Positions 50,325 through 61,725 of a stretch of DNA of 64,000 bases are shown here, piece after piece. Origin of the DNA: Trichoplax adhaerens (Eukaryota; Placozoa; Uniplacotomia; Trichoplacea; Trichoplacidae); NCBI RefSeq assembly GCF_000150275.1, contig NW_002060982.1:69683-133682 (forward strand). Direction: 5' to 3'. Positions within the stretch are counted from its first letter, which is position 1; every line of letters begins with the position of its first letter. A program made the translations under genes and the position numbers. The notes beneath the pieces are model-generated. The model had not been told where the DNA came from, ran no database searches, and worked only from the letters and a program-made list of their open reading frames with translations.

Positions 50325-51044
50325 ATGTCGCTTTTGAGCAAGGGAAGCCCACGTCCAGCTAAATCTTCCAAGCCGCGCTTGTACACGGCAAGATTTGATC
50401 CCTACAGTGCTGGAATACGTTTCCTTCTGAACAAAAAAGGGGTCGATTACGACTTTGTCTACATCAATATGCAAGACAAACCAGAATGGCTGGCAGATAT
50501 TAATCCTGCAGGTCAGATTCCTATAATGGAAATTGGTGATGAAATTGTCTGCGAAACGATTGTGATTTATGATTACTTAGAGGATAAGTTTCCTCAGGTC
50601 AAAACTCAGCCAACAGATCCTTACTTAAAAGCCAAAGATAAAATTTTTATAGATCATACTAAAGAATATTTAACCGGCAAGATAACTTCGATGGTTAAAA
50701 ATCCAACACAAGAAAATATTGAGTATGTCTGCAGTGTCTTGAAATCGATCAATAAGATCATGGGCGAACGAGGAACTGATTTCCTCGGTGGTACCAGCCC
50801 AAATTTCGTTGATTACTATCTATGGGGATGGGTAGAATTACTTTCTGCCTTGAAAGCCGCTCATGAATTATCATTCGAATTGGATAAAGACGAGTATAAG
50901 CATTATTGGGCATGGGTAATGAAAATGGACAAGGACCAACACATCAATAATGATCGTGAGACTCATAAGCTGAATCTAAAGTGTCGGACAGCATTCTTTA
51001 AATCTGTAATTAACGGATCACCCGATGTAAATGCTGGATTATAG
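50325..51044 (+). CDS. GSTO-like: Omega-class glutathione S-transferase-like protein, copy E (intact)
   Basis: An intact 239-residue, intronless frame. N-terminal thioredoxin-fold motifs: YTARFDPYSAG with Asp25 at the catalytic Cys position, KPEWLADINPAGQIPIME (Ile-Met where the sisters have Cys-Val, so this copy also lacks the Cys after the cis-Pro), and CETIVIYDYLEDKFP. Helical-half motifs: RGTDFLGGTSPNFVDYYLWG and final AGL. The TATA box is at the expected distance. It is likely a cytosolic dimer that can bind glutathione, with activity uncertain. Codon use looks like the neighbours and there is no sign of decay. Confidence 0.92.
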   Translation: MSLLSKGSPRPAKSSKPRLYTARFDPYSAGIRFLLNKKGVDYDFVYINMQDKPEWLADINPAGQIPIMEIGDEIVCETIVIYDYLEDKFPQVKTQPTDPYLKAKDKIFIDHTKEYLTGKITSMVKNPTQENIEYVCSVLKSINKIMGERGTDFLGGTSPNFVDYYLWGWVELLSALKAAHELSFELDKDEYKHYWAWVMKMDKDQHINNDRETHKLNLKCRTAFFKSVINGSPDVNAGL

Positions 51045-51439
51045 ACGTACTATCATGAATTTGGGATATTTGGAGATTAATTGACTGATCATCATTATCA
51101 TAGGTTATGGTCAAAATCGACAAATCTATATATATGACATATATACAGTACTAGTTCTAGTCTTTAGCAACAGTAAATATTTAATTCATTTTGCCTGTTG
51201 GAGATGGCCTGTACTGTATAATGTTGCATATTAATAGATTGCATGTGGGAGATCATCTGTAGAATTATATTATTCTTGAACTCAATTATATCAGGACACG
51301 GTGATTTTTTCCAATGTCATATCTTTTCTGCTCGTTGTACATCAAGTTTTTGCTCAAATAAAGTCGATGCTTCTTCCCAAAAAGTTAATCAAGTAACCTT
51401 GTTGCAATTGTTGTGTACAGTATGTTAGTGGAGGCATGA

Positions 51440-51545
51440 TGGAGGTGTGTTGTACTGTACGGTGTACCTTGTACGCTGTTCACTACAGTAGTACCCTGGT
51501 CACCGCACCTGTCTACTGTACACAGTACTGCACAGTAGACAGGTA
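51440..51545. repeat. GTAC-type repeat with a 13-bp perfect hairpin upstream of GST copy F
   Basis: ACCTGTCTACTGT at 51507-51519 and ACAGTAGACAGGT at 51532-51544 are exact reverse complements around a 12-nt loop. The 70 bases before it contain several TACTGTAC/GTACxxTGTAC pieces. It lies about 180 bp before the copy F start and may have been part of its promoter. Confidence 0.6.
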
Positions 51546-51722
51546 TGGAGCACTGATTTACAGAAGGCAGCACTGTAGATCTTCTGTAAGTTTGATGTAA
51601 ATTGTTTACAGTCTGCATGAACTGCAATTGCATTGCAACCAAGTTGAGATGCGTTGGAACATGATCAAAAATTGGATTTGCTAATGCCATATTAGTGCAC
51701 TAGCTACTGTATTCAAAATTGC

Positions 51723-52441
51723 ATGATGTCGATGTTAAGTCAAGGATGTGAGCGACCAGCTAAGAGTAGTAAATTACGCTTGTATGGGACAAGATTTGAT
51801 GCTTACTGTGTCGGATTTCGCCTAATGCTTATGGCTAAGGGAGTTGATTTCGAATTTGCTTTGCTTGATATGATTAACAAGCCAGATTGGTTCAAAGAGG
51901 TCAACCCAACTGGTAGAGTACCTACTGTGGAATTTGGAGACGAAACGGTCGGAGAGACCTTGGTGATTTACGATCATATTGAAAATAAATTTCCAGAAAA
52001 ACCCATGCGCCCAACTGATGCTTAGAAAAAAGCTAAAGATGCTGAATTAATGTCGCGTTTCGCTGAGCATTTTGCACCTCACATCTATGGAATGGTTAGA
52101 GCCCCGAAGGACCATATAGATGCTGTCAAGTCCGGATTAGAGAAAGTGAATAAAGTTTTACCTCATCGAGCAACTGATTACTTTGGTGGTTCCTCTCCCA
52201 ATTTAGTTGATTTTTATGTATGGGGTTGGGTAGGATTGCTACCACCTTTACATAGAGTTCATAAACTAAAAGCAACTACTCGGAGGGTCATCATAACCAT
52301 TACTTGGCTTGGTTGTCTCGCATGAAAGAACATCCTTTAGTTCTGGCTGAACGAAAGTACGTCAAAGTCGATGTGGATATCCAGACACAGTTTATACAAT
52401 CTGCACTCGATGGAAAAGCAAATCACTTAATTGGGTATTAA
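51723..52441 (+). pseudogene. GSTO-like: Omega-class GST-like copy F, pseudogene with a stop and a frameshift
   Basis: The copy starts MMSMLSQGCERPAKSSK, parallel to its sisters, and is collinear over the whole length. It has a TAG at 52023-52025 in the linker after MRPTDA. It also has a net frame change between about 52270 and 52286, after HKLKATT; beyond it the third frame reads HHNHYLAWLSRMKEHP to a TAA at 52439-52441. The active-site motif is GTRFDAYCVG (Asp again). Conserved blocks remain: GGSSPNLVDFYVWGWVG and KPDWFKEVNPTGRVP. With two independent lesions this copy is not expected to make enzyme, though the remaining similarity says the decay is recent. Confidence 0.9.
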
Positions 52442-54957
52442 ACTTCATTCTATTTTAGAGATTGTAACGAGCCTTCAGTACAGTAGTGTACTTTAAAGGA
52501 GAGAATTTGCTTTTGTTTAAATTACTTTGGATCAATTTTGCTAATTTAATATGATTAGCGGCTGTAGATCCATTCTATAATTTTACATATTATTTATTTT
52601 TGTTAAGTTCATGCAGCGGAGAAATTCTATAACTTTACATATTAATTATTTTTGTTACATTCGTGCTGCCAAGAAATTAAATGTACGGTAATGTTTTACA
52701 TACTGTAGATGTAAGTGATTGCTTTCAACAGTGCTGAAATTGATTGATCTAGCTCACGTAGAACAACCCATGGAAGCATAGGCTATTAAAAAATAATTTT
52801 TTGCGATTTAAGGTATATTAGACTTATTTACTTAAAAGGTATATCGCATTATTATAATATTGGACAGAGTCTGTGATCTTGTTTTAAGTTTTGATCCAAT
52901 TTGCTCCTTAATCTCATAAAGACTTCTCTTGTGTACAAACTACGTTAAGGTACAGTATTGCACAAAATATATAAATAAATTAATACCGTTGTAGATGATA
53001 TAATTTAACTTTGGATAACTTGCATTGGTTTGCATTCTGAGATTTCCCGGATTTATAATCTGAATTTGGGATTTAGAGCATCACCTAAAATTTGATACAA
53101 ACTCATGATAGCCAATATTGCGCTGTGGAACAACGGAACTATATTCAGTATACTAATGCACATTATTTGAGGACATTGTACGCACGTATGAGCAATTATA
53201 AGTTCAATTTATGTTATTTCCGGGATCGTATAAGCACACGGACTACAAATTTAACTAACATTAAATGATTTCAGAATCTGTGTTAAAGTTTTGAGGTATG
53301 CATGTTCACTGTGTATTGTGCCGCATGTACGTTGCCTGGGATCGTACTGTTCATATTAAATTAAATTAAATTTAATTTATTACGCATTGGACAAAAAGTA
53401 TCAAAGGATATTACTGGCTTTATTGCATCAATTAGAAAATGATTGCAGTTCAAAGTAAAATTGAGCTGCAATGGAGTTTACAGGTACGGCTTGTAAAAGT
53501 GCTTGATTATGCAAGCCTTCCAAGGATTGCCAGATTCTCCGATAATTTTATAATACAGTATATTTAATCCATCCATACCTATATAGAGCTGGGTAATGGG
53601 CAGCTTCATTCGATTTATGCTAATGAGGTATAGCATACTTTTCGAGGATATTGATTTTAAAGAATACGCTATGAGACAGTCTTAAAGTTACCTATAGATT
53701 TTGCTGTTAATCGTGTTCTTCGCTACAGCAAACGCTACATATTTGAAATGTTATTAACAGTGTTTAGTATGAACTTTGTACGCGCCCACTACAATGTTAA
53801 TTTGATTAGCGCTTTGTCCTAGGATTGAGTTCTACAAAGAAAGAAATGGCAAAGTTTAAATGTATGATATGTGGCTTAATTTTCTAATAGTAGGAAAATG
53901 ACTATCAATAACTAAAGGTATTTTTTCAGCATTATTTGAATTGGGTAATTTGTAAGATTGCAATTTATTCAACGTACTAAGTGCACCATTGGTATACTAT
54001 ATGGCCGTTACTATTTTTTACGATAAGAGACTTCATCAATGCCGTTGACTGAGGGCTGCAAATTACTGAACAACCAGAATTATGTAAAAAATTGAACTAT
54101 CCAAGTGTATAACGAATTTCTAATATTACTATTTATTATTTTTCTTTTGTAAAAACTGATGTAATTCTCTTAAAGAATCTGCCACAATTAGGGGAAAATA
54201 TCAGTGTTGATAGTGATCAATATAGTATTTAATCAATTGACTCTACTTCTATGAGTATTGTACCTTTTAGTATCAGTGTTTTCTAAGTAAAAGTCCTGTA
54301 TTTATGGGTCCTTTAACCACAACAATTCCAGTTATTATTAATATTAACATTATTAATAGAGTTATTTACCGTTACTAGATTTAAACTATTTTTATAGAAT
54401 CCATTCGCAACTGATGACGAAACACGGTATTAGCAGATGAAATACTAATAATAATTAGTTTTGGACCCTCAAGCGGATCTCTGAATTCCGATCAAACTGC
54501 AAAATGGTAGCAGTAATTACGTAGCTTCATAATACTATAATTCCACTATGTTTTAGATTTACACGATATCAATAGCAAGTAATGAAGACCTTTGCAGTAA
54601 TTTTACTGGTATTCACCTCGATAAAGTTGATCTACCGTTAATAATGCTCTAGAAGTTTAAGAATACATGCTTATTAATACTATATTCTGTAAAGTCTAGA
54701 TTTACATTCCAACCATCAACGATTTTATAAACTATCATATTTAATTTACAATGTATCACTTTTACTGTCAATATTTTAAGATTGAATCAATATCAAGATG
54801 ATTTCCTATTTCCTTTACAGCATAATCTATTGATTTAAGTGTCGAATATGTCAATAAATGCTTCAACCTCAAATCAATATGTTCATTAAATAGAATCACA
54901 TATATAGTCATTAATCCGGTAATAGAAGGATAGAGCTGATATAGTAATGGTGTTTCA
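52442..54957. other. Gene-free stretch, nothing assigned
   Basis: Just after copy F a 52-bp unit (TTCTATAA-TTTACATATT...) is duplicated in tandem at about 52573-52624 and 52625-52676. The rest is AT-rich and holds only very short exon-like patches (for example IEFYKERNGK after an acceptor near 53822). No gene recognised. Confidence 0.45.
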
Positions 54958-55159
54958 ATGCCAGATGTTCATCCAGTAAATGACGTCAAAGATGACAATG
55001 GTCGGAATTTAGCTGATTGGAAGTTTCATGATCATAGTAATGTCTCTATGAAGATGATTTATTAAAACTGATAAAACAGAGCTGATCTCACTTATTATAG
55101 CAGATGGTCTTGAATGCAACTCTAGGTGGCATATTGTTATGATACATAAAGACAGCTGA
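54958..55159 (+). pseudogene. Possible decayed ankyrin-repeat fragment
   Basis: ATG at 54958 opens 35 codons (HPVNDVKDDNGRNLADWKFH core) whose spacing resembles one ankyrin repeat (xVNxxDxxGRNxLDWxxH). After its stop a different frame continues ELISLIIADGLECNSRW to 55159, which also looks like the loop between ankyrin repeats. A one-frame change in the middle would fit decay. It is only 34 bp before the PPP1R14-like ATG, so part of it may simply be that gene's 5' UTR. Confidence 0.22.
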
Positions 55160-55193
55160 CAGTAAAGAAAATTTATATTTCTATTGCTGCATC

Positions 55194-58100
55194 ATGGCTT
55201 CCAGAAAGGTAAAAAATCATAGAATTTTATTTCAAGATAAAATTGAAGATAACTCCTCTAAAAAATTCGGCACTGGGAAATATAATCGTAAAGCGCTAGA
55301 TGCTATATTAAAATGTGAATTTTGGGTGGAAGAACAAATCAGAGAATTATATCACGTAGAGGTAAACTGACACGATATCACAATTCTATATTACATGATA
55401 ATTATTGGTTTGTGCTGGTAAAATATAAACTGCTAAGGCATAGAATTATTGTAAATTGAGGCATTTGAGGTTTTAAATGTTTGCTACTTCCACGGGCTAT
55501 ATTTTGTCATCATACTTCCTTGTAGGGCTGCTTAATGCAACAAAGCACATTATTGTCATTATTATCATTACATTTAGGAAAAATTACGTTTTCTAAATTG
55601 CCCTAAATTTGGCTGATATTGCGGCACTAATATTCCTATTGGAAGCAAATTGTTAGATTTGAGCATTCGTACCAAATGTGATAATTAGTAGGTTATTCGT
55701 CAAGCCATGCTATAATGAAAGGGGTTATGACATCTATTTACGTGCAATTACTAACGAAACCAGAACATCCTAGTCAAACATTAGCTCCAGTTCTACAATT
55801 TCAATCAATTTGTACTACTCCTATATTAGCGATATTACCAATAATCTAAGAATCTTATTTAATGTTATCTTCAGAATTTAGTACTTCACCTGACCCAATA
55901 ATATCTTTGCTTTTGATCTTAATCACCACGAATTACAAGTAGGGTTAATGTTCTAAGATAAATATTATTTATTATCGTTAATTGCCTTCATACAGTAATA
56001 TAATAAATCAATAAGGAGTTTTTTGCTTCAGTTTAGCATCATTAATTCTAGTATAATCTAATTAAAAGTAAATTTAATTTTCACACTATCTATTAAAAAT
56101 CTGAGATTTCAGATTATGTTTAATTATATCTAGGACTACAAAGAATTACCTGTACATATTGATGTCTATGCTCTGATGGATATAACGGATTCAACCCGGC
56201 AGCGAAATGCAATCGAAGTAAGTGTATTCGTATATGCAGTGTCATAAATAATGATCCACTATTAAGTATATTAATGTTTAAAAAAATTTTAATAGCCATT
56301 GCAGCAGGAAGGATATTTGGATAGATAATTATAATCATGGAGTTGGTACTAAATTTCAGCAGTTAAAGTTAAAATTAGTAGAGACTAAATCTAGCATCCT
56401 ACCGATCATAGATTGATTTATGGAATACGGCTCTTGATTCAACATAACTTATTAAGTCTAAATTTGTTAGTAATTAAAAAATTTTGCGATGACACCATTC
56501 CAGTTAGTACGAAAATATTGACAGCTTTCAAACCAACTCCGCATTAAAAGCCTAAGATTTGACAGCGATATATTTAAGAATGTTTTCTTATTGTAAAATG
56601 CTATCATGTACTCTCTGCAATTTGTTCTGTTTCTTTTAACTTTTTCCTAAAGATGTAAAAGTACAGTAATTGTTGTGGTCTTAAATCATCTTTTGATAAT
56701 GAAAGCCAAACGAATTCTTTTGTAATAACAAGCTAGCAAGACTTAATCATAATTTTAAATCTAAGCTTTTCTGAAAGTTTTTAAAACACAAATGAAAATC
56801 GAATTAATGACATTTTAATCTAGTCAACATTTGCTATTAGCTATCAAACTACTAAGTAAAAATATAATGATGCTAACTAGAGGCAGTAAATTCCTATAGC
56901 ATTGCTATTAATACCAGAAAATTGTTAAGTCCAATTATGTACTGCATGTAGGTTATTTTCTCATATAATCAATAGTAGAGCACTGTCCATGGCACTACCT
57001 ATATTGCACAAATAAAAAAATAGATTATAAATAATGGATCATATACGACACTTTATGTAACGATCAACTAACGGCATTTAATAGTAGAGTGAAATTAGAG
57101 GATTTGATATGACAATATTTGATAATACGGCATCTAAATTGTTCTAATCATTCATTTCCCTACATTTATCTTACGACATTTTCCCCATTTCTGTTTAAAA
57201 TAACTTTATTAAACAGTTATGTATCGACATAACAGCATGTAGCTAGGAGATTCTGATAGCCTTTGGTATGTCAAATGATCAACGCAAAGTAATCAATATC
57301 TTCATTTTGAATAACTAGTTTGTATTTTGATTTATTAAGGATAAGGAGGCTGAAGGTAGTTTAAAATTTTTCTGACTTGTTTCAATGAGTCAGCTACTTA
57401 GTATAAATATAAAGTATCTACCTGTATTTGCAATGTTAAATTTATATAAAATCCTTTTCTGACACACTATGAAATTTCGCATATCGCATCATACGATCCA
57501 AAAGAGATACAAATTAAACTTAAGTTTTCTTTCGTGTTATTTGTTAGTTTTAGGAACCTAAATTTTGTTTATTAACTTCTCTAGAAGCGTTTGTCTTAAG
57601 ACAAGCTGGAAACAATTATTTTTCAATTTTTAATTGTTTCTTATTTTCTTATAGGCCCAACTCAGAAAATCGCCTTCCCCAAAGGAGGTAATATTAAATT
57701 TATAACTATCACTGCACGGTATTAACGTACTGTCTATTTAACGTCAATCTATGTAAATTTCAAAACGCTTCAATATTGATTTTGTGAAGCTGTTACTAGA
57801 TATTGAATATTTACTTCCAGTATCTTTACGAAACTTAGCTACATTATGTATAAGTCGATGACTAGAGATTAAATTATAGTCTATCATTAATTTTCGTAGA
57901 GATTATGTAGAGCCTTTCCTACCTCGCATAATTTTAACATTTAGTTCTAATTAATTAAATATGAAATGGATTAGTTAAATTATTTGTACTAATAATTAAG
58001 TTACCAAATTGTCACACTCCATGTATTATATCAAGCTACAATTTACATTAGTGATACTATGGGATTTCTGTAGAATCAGATAAACTAATATAAATAGTTT

Positions 58101-58401
58101 GCATTGCAGTTAAATTTAAATATAGCCAATTTGAAATTAAAGTAATCTTTAATATACTAGAAAAGTAGTAGTGACAAGAATAGATTCAGTGGGCTAATTA
58201 AGTCGTTAGAAAAGCAGCCTAAGGCGAGAATTCTTTGCTACTGTCATGTAGATTTACAAGCGACAAGCCAATAGAAGTGAATTAAGCACTGAAAATAATA
58301 AGCTTTCACCAATACTAATTACTTTTATTTTTATGTTAATCTAGAATTTCGTCAACGTTTTAATGGGTAAACTTGAAGAGTTACATCATTTAAATAACTG
58401 A
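55194..58401 (+). CDS. PPP1R14-like: PPP1R14/CPI-17 family inhibitor of protein phosphatase 1, four exons
   Basis: Exons 55194-55361, 56134-56217, 57655-57687 (33 nt) and 58345-58401 all join in phase 0 to a 113-residue protein; vertebrate members have about 145. The joined peptide follows the CPI-17/PHI-1 inhibitory domain: KKFGTGKYNRKALDAIL, EFWVEEQIRELY, then ELPVHIDVYALMDI (for xxPDEINIDELLEL), STRQRNAIEAQLRKSPSPKE and NFVNVLMGKLEELH (for EDFIQELLAKLQGL). Thr27 in GTGKY aligns with the regulatory Thr38 of CPI-17, whose phosphorylation makes it a potent PP1/myosin-phosphatase inhibitor. The family couples PKC/ROCK signalling to actomyosin contraction. Little lies N-terminal to the domain and there is no long C-tail. 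Every splice site has canonical GT/AG. The main doubt is the tiny exon 3. Confidence 0.85.
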
Positions 58402-60180
58402 AACTAGAATTGACGTAAATGTTGCACCTTGCTTGTGGTTAAATTGGATATAATAATAGTAGAACCTTGTCATATCGTACAAATATATATTAGCCACATA
58501 AGATGACCGTAATTCAATAAACCTTAAGGAAGGCTAATCGATGACTTCGATATACTTCATATGCAAAATGATTATTTTTGATTCGATTCGATTTGAATGT
58601 TTATTAATGACGTAAAACTGTATTCTATCCTGTCAACCCTTTATAAAAATTAATATTATTCTGGTTATAGATTGTAACAATCCGAATTTTGAGATTTAAT
58701 GATCCTTTGCATTGTGTATAGTTATTACTATTTATTTGTAAAAGTGTCTTCAAATCCGCTGTTTTTCTAATAGCAACTGAAGAAACTTTTTCTGTAGGTT
58801 TTATAAATAAAATGCTGAATGATGTACTTATTATCCGTAAATGTAAGTGTGTTATGGCTAGACTAAATGTGTAACTGTGTTGGTGTACATAGATATTTAC
58901 TTTAGACTATTATACACTCTGAAACAGGGCCAATATTAGACTGCAATTACCTCCATTATTTACTTCTCAAAGTGCCACTGTACTGTCTACCTGATGATAA
59001 CGAACCTTAGTTATTATTATACAGTGTAAAAGTGTATGACATATGCATCTAAGTCTTGGGTATTTTATCCTAATTAACGGCATTTCTATCACTAACTGGT
59101 ATTGCATTATACTCGCGTGGTAATCATTTCATAGAATAATTTGAAAAATGAATCAAGATTAATAAAAGTAATGAATGCGTACAGCGCGGTTGACTTCCTG
59201 TATGAGCTGATGTACTATTTTAATCATATATCCTTGTAAGTGATTTTCATATTGATTTAACTGTCTATCTGTAGCTTGCGTATAACAAGTTACTGTGAAT
59301 ATACATATTTTAGTGAATATTTGCACGGCTACAGATAGGTAAACAGGTTTAATGACCAGATAGCACACTAAGAATACAGAAGGCTGAGTGTACATTAGTT
59401 CAGATGTCTAAGGTATAATTTCAGTTTACTATGTGCAATTGTAAAATATCCACAAGTACAATCCTGGACATAATCCATAGATCATCACGATGTATAATGT
59501 GAATGATGAAAAAATGTTGTTGGAGTCACAAAAATTTTGTCAGTACGAAGGTGATTTATTTTGCTTTGACTAAAAATCGCCAATTTAATAACTTGATTGT
59601 AAATCTTGTAGGAAAACAGATGCTATAGTAAAGGTAAAAAAGCCCCGATAATAAATGGTACGATAGCCATAGCAATGCGTTAGGGACTGGAGTTTCAAAG
59701 ATATTGCATTTAAGGGTTGGATTAGTTGAAATTCGCTATTGATTAAGTGCTGTAAAAATGCAAAACGCCTCGGTATGCAACATTAGCAGGTCTCAATAGC
59801 TATCGTCTGATTGGCTCGGAGTGACTCGAAGGAGTCCTATTCAAGCATAACGCTGGGTATTGACATTTTCGATGTTGCTTTAAGAAGAATAGAGGCTGAT
59901 TCTTTTGCAAGCAATTCCGTCTGAGATGTCGCTGTGTCTCTGAAACGTAGAACAGAATGAACTTTGTAAGTCTAATAAAAGAATGATTAACTTTGTTCTC
60001 AAAGGACTCTAGTGGGCCCACTGACGACTACAATATTATTAATTAATAATATAACACGGATACTAGCAATAGTTATACAATTATCTAAATGTTAGCTTAC
60101 GGCCAATGTCTGAAGTTGGGCGCTACGCGTATTGGCCAGTATGCAGTATACAATATAGTATAATTTATCCGATTGAGTCA
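58402..60180. other. Gene-free stretch, nothing assigned
   Basis: 3' UTR of the PPP1R14-like gene, then AT-rich DNA. Minus-strand frames at 59159-59395 and 59800-60021 have no family similarity. A hydrophobic minus-strand patch near 59555-59690 is open in two frames and cannot be assigned. Confidence 0.4.
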
Positions 60181-60600
60181 TGCGCGTATACTGTACAATG
60201 TACATGTACCGCAAGCAAGGGTTCCTCTACCAGTTAACCTTTAACCTTAACTAAGTACTGCAGTGTACAGTACTTTATACAGTAATTTACAGTAGCCTGT
60301 ACTGTATAAAAATGACTCACATCAGCCAAAACTATCAAGACTTTAGTAGCCAATGATACGATGTATGCGTTCAGAAATCTGGAATAAATGACTCAAATCA
60401 GTCAAAATGATCAAGATTTCAGTAGCCAATGATACAATGTATGCGTTCAGAAATCTGGAATAAATGACTCAAATCAGTCAAAATGATCAAGATTTGTGTA
60501 AGATTTTAGTAGCCAATGATATGCGGTCAGAGATCTGGAATAAATACAGTACTGTAGACATGGACGACATACAGTATATCATTTACAGTACAATGTACTG
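60180..60600. repeat. GTAC-palindrome cluster flanking a 76-bp tandem repeat
   Basis: TACTGTAC/GTACAGT motifs occupy about 60185-60309 and 60545-60600 on either side of the tandem repeat at 60310-60541. The tandem seems to have expanded within the palindrome cluster. Confidence 0.6.
60310..60541 (+). repeat. Tandem repeat, three copies of a ~76-bp unit
   Basis: Copies at 60310-60385, 60386-60461 and 60462-60541 begin AAATGACTCA and end AAATCTGGAAT or a close variant. The first two are 76 bp with few substitutions. The third is 80 bp, with an insertion (TGTGTAAGATTT region) and a deletion in the GATACAATGTATGC part. The unit is not coding. Each unit starts with an AP-1-like TGACTCA, which may be incidental. 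Confidence 0.9.
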
Positions 60601-60609
60601 TCAATTCAG

Positions 60610-61725
60610 CTTCTTTTCCAAGCTATTGAATGAATTTCTTTGGCTAATCACAGGCTGGTAATGAATCAATGGCGCAGCACTGGTATGATAGAAGCGCTTT
60701 AAAATAAAAATAGTTTGACTTTATGCAGTAAGAATAAGACTGCTATAGCCAGATATTTCGAACTGAAGTTACGATAAGAATACCTCTTATTTGATCAATC
60801 GTTTATTCATCATGATTGAACCACCAAGTTGTTAAAACAACTTTTTCAAAAGACAAGAAACGAACATTGTTAGAAACTGCTATACTAAAGGTTGTGGTAA
60901 ACGTCATTATAGGATACACGTATGTACGAATATAGACACGATGACAAGTTCTCTTGTTTTCATCACTACTGAAAGTATATATTTGAAAAAAGAGTTGATC
61001 TTCAAGACCCAGTAATAGTAGACTTGCATAATGAAATATTGCTTTGTCTTGGTAATTGCATGCCTTTAGCCAAAACTTGTCAATAAAATGATGACCAATG
61101 TTGATCAGTTTCGGTCACATACATTACAGATACGTTTTCCTGTAGTTTTTAGGACATTGAATGCAACTCTTCATGGAAATTTGTTTACCGCCAACTTTGA
61201 CATTAGAAGATCCAACTCTTTAAGATAGTACTCGTATTATTCATATTTACTTCATTTGCTGCTTGTTGTGATAGTGAATTTCATTGAATGGATCAACTGT
61301 TATGATCAATGCATGAATAAGAATAATAACAACACTATATCCAAAGGTAGTGTACAGTACCTTTATTGTCAGCCAACGTCAATGGTCAATGCCAAATAGA
61401 ATAACATAATGCGATCACTATTTCATGTAATCAAAAGATTTAATTAAAACTCAATCTTCCGCATAGGCTACAAGATAAGAATGCAATGATGAACAAGAAT
61501 TTGATTGAAGCAGCAAGTTCTGAACCTACCAGATAACACATTTATGAAAGCTATACCGGATATAATAAATATAGTCGGGATATCTTGCTTTTTTATAAAA
61601 CTCAACTGTTCATTTGCCTTAAAGGACTCAATTTCGCTACAAATAGATCGCATACTAGGTATCGCTGTGTTCATACACTATTTGGAAAGGATATTGATAT
61701 CTTCTATATCTGAATAACCTGGATC
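60610..61725. other. Upstream region of the P450, no gene assigned
   Basis: No recognisable exon. Frames open on both strands at 61468-61717 overlap each other and look accidental. The promoter of the P450 should lie in the last few hundred bases; no clear TATA box was identified. Confidence 0.4.

Noticed and set aside
56314-56335. Short alternative end of the PPP1R14-like protein (EGYLDR then stop)
   Set aside because: The exons at 57655 and 58345 restore the conserved C-terminal helices in phase.
57688-57705. Read-through end of exon 3 of the PPP1R14-like gene (VILNL then stop)
   Set aside because: A GAG|GTAATA donor fits here, and exon 4 supplies the expected FIxxLLxKL-type helix.
59800-60021. 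73-codon minus-strand frame
   Set aside because: No similarity, no splice context and no signal peptide.
61468-61717. Overlapping open frames on both strands just before the P450
   Set aside because: Mutually overlapping, no domain, and outside the well-defined P450 start.
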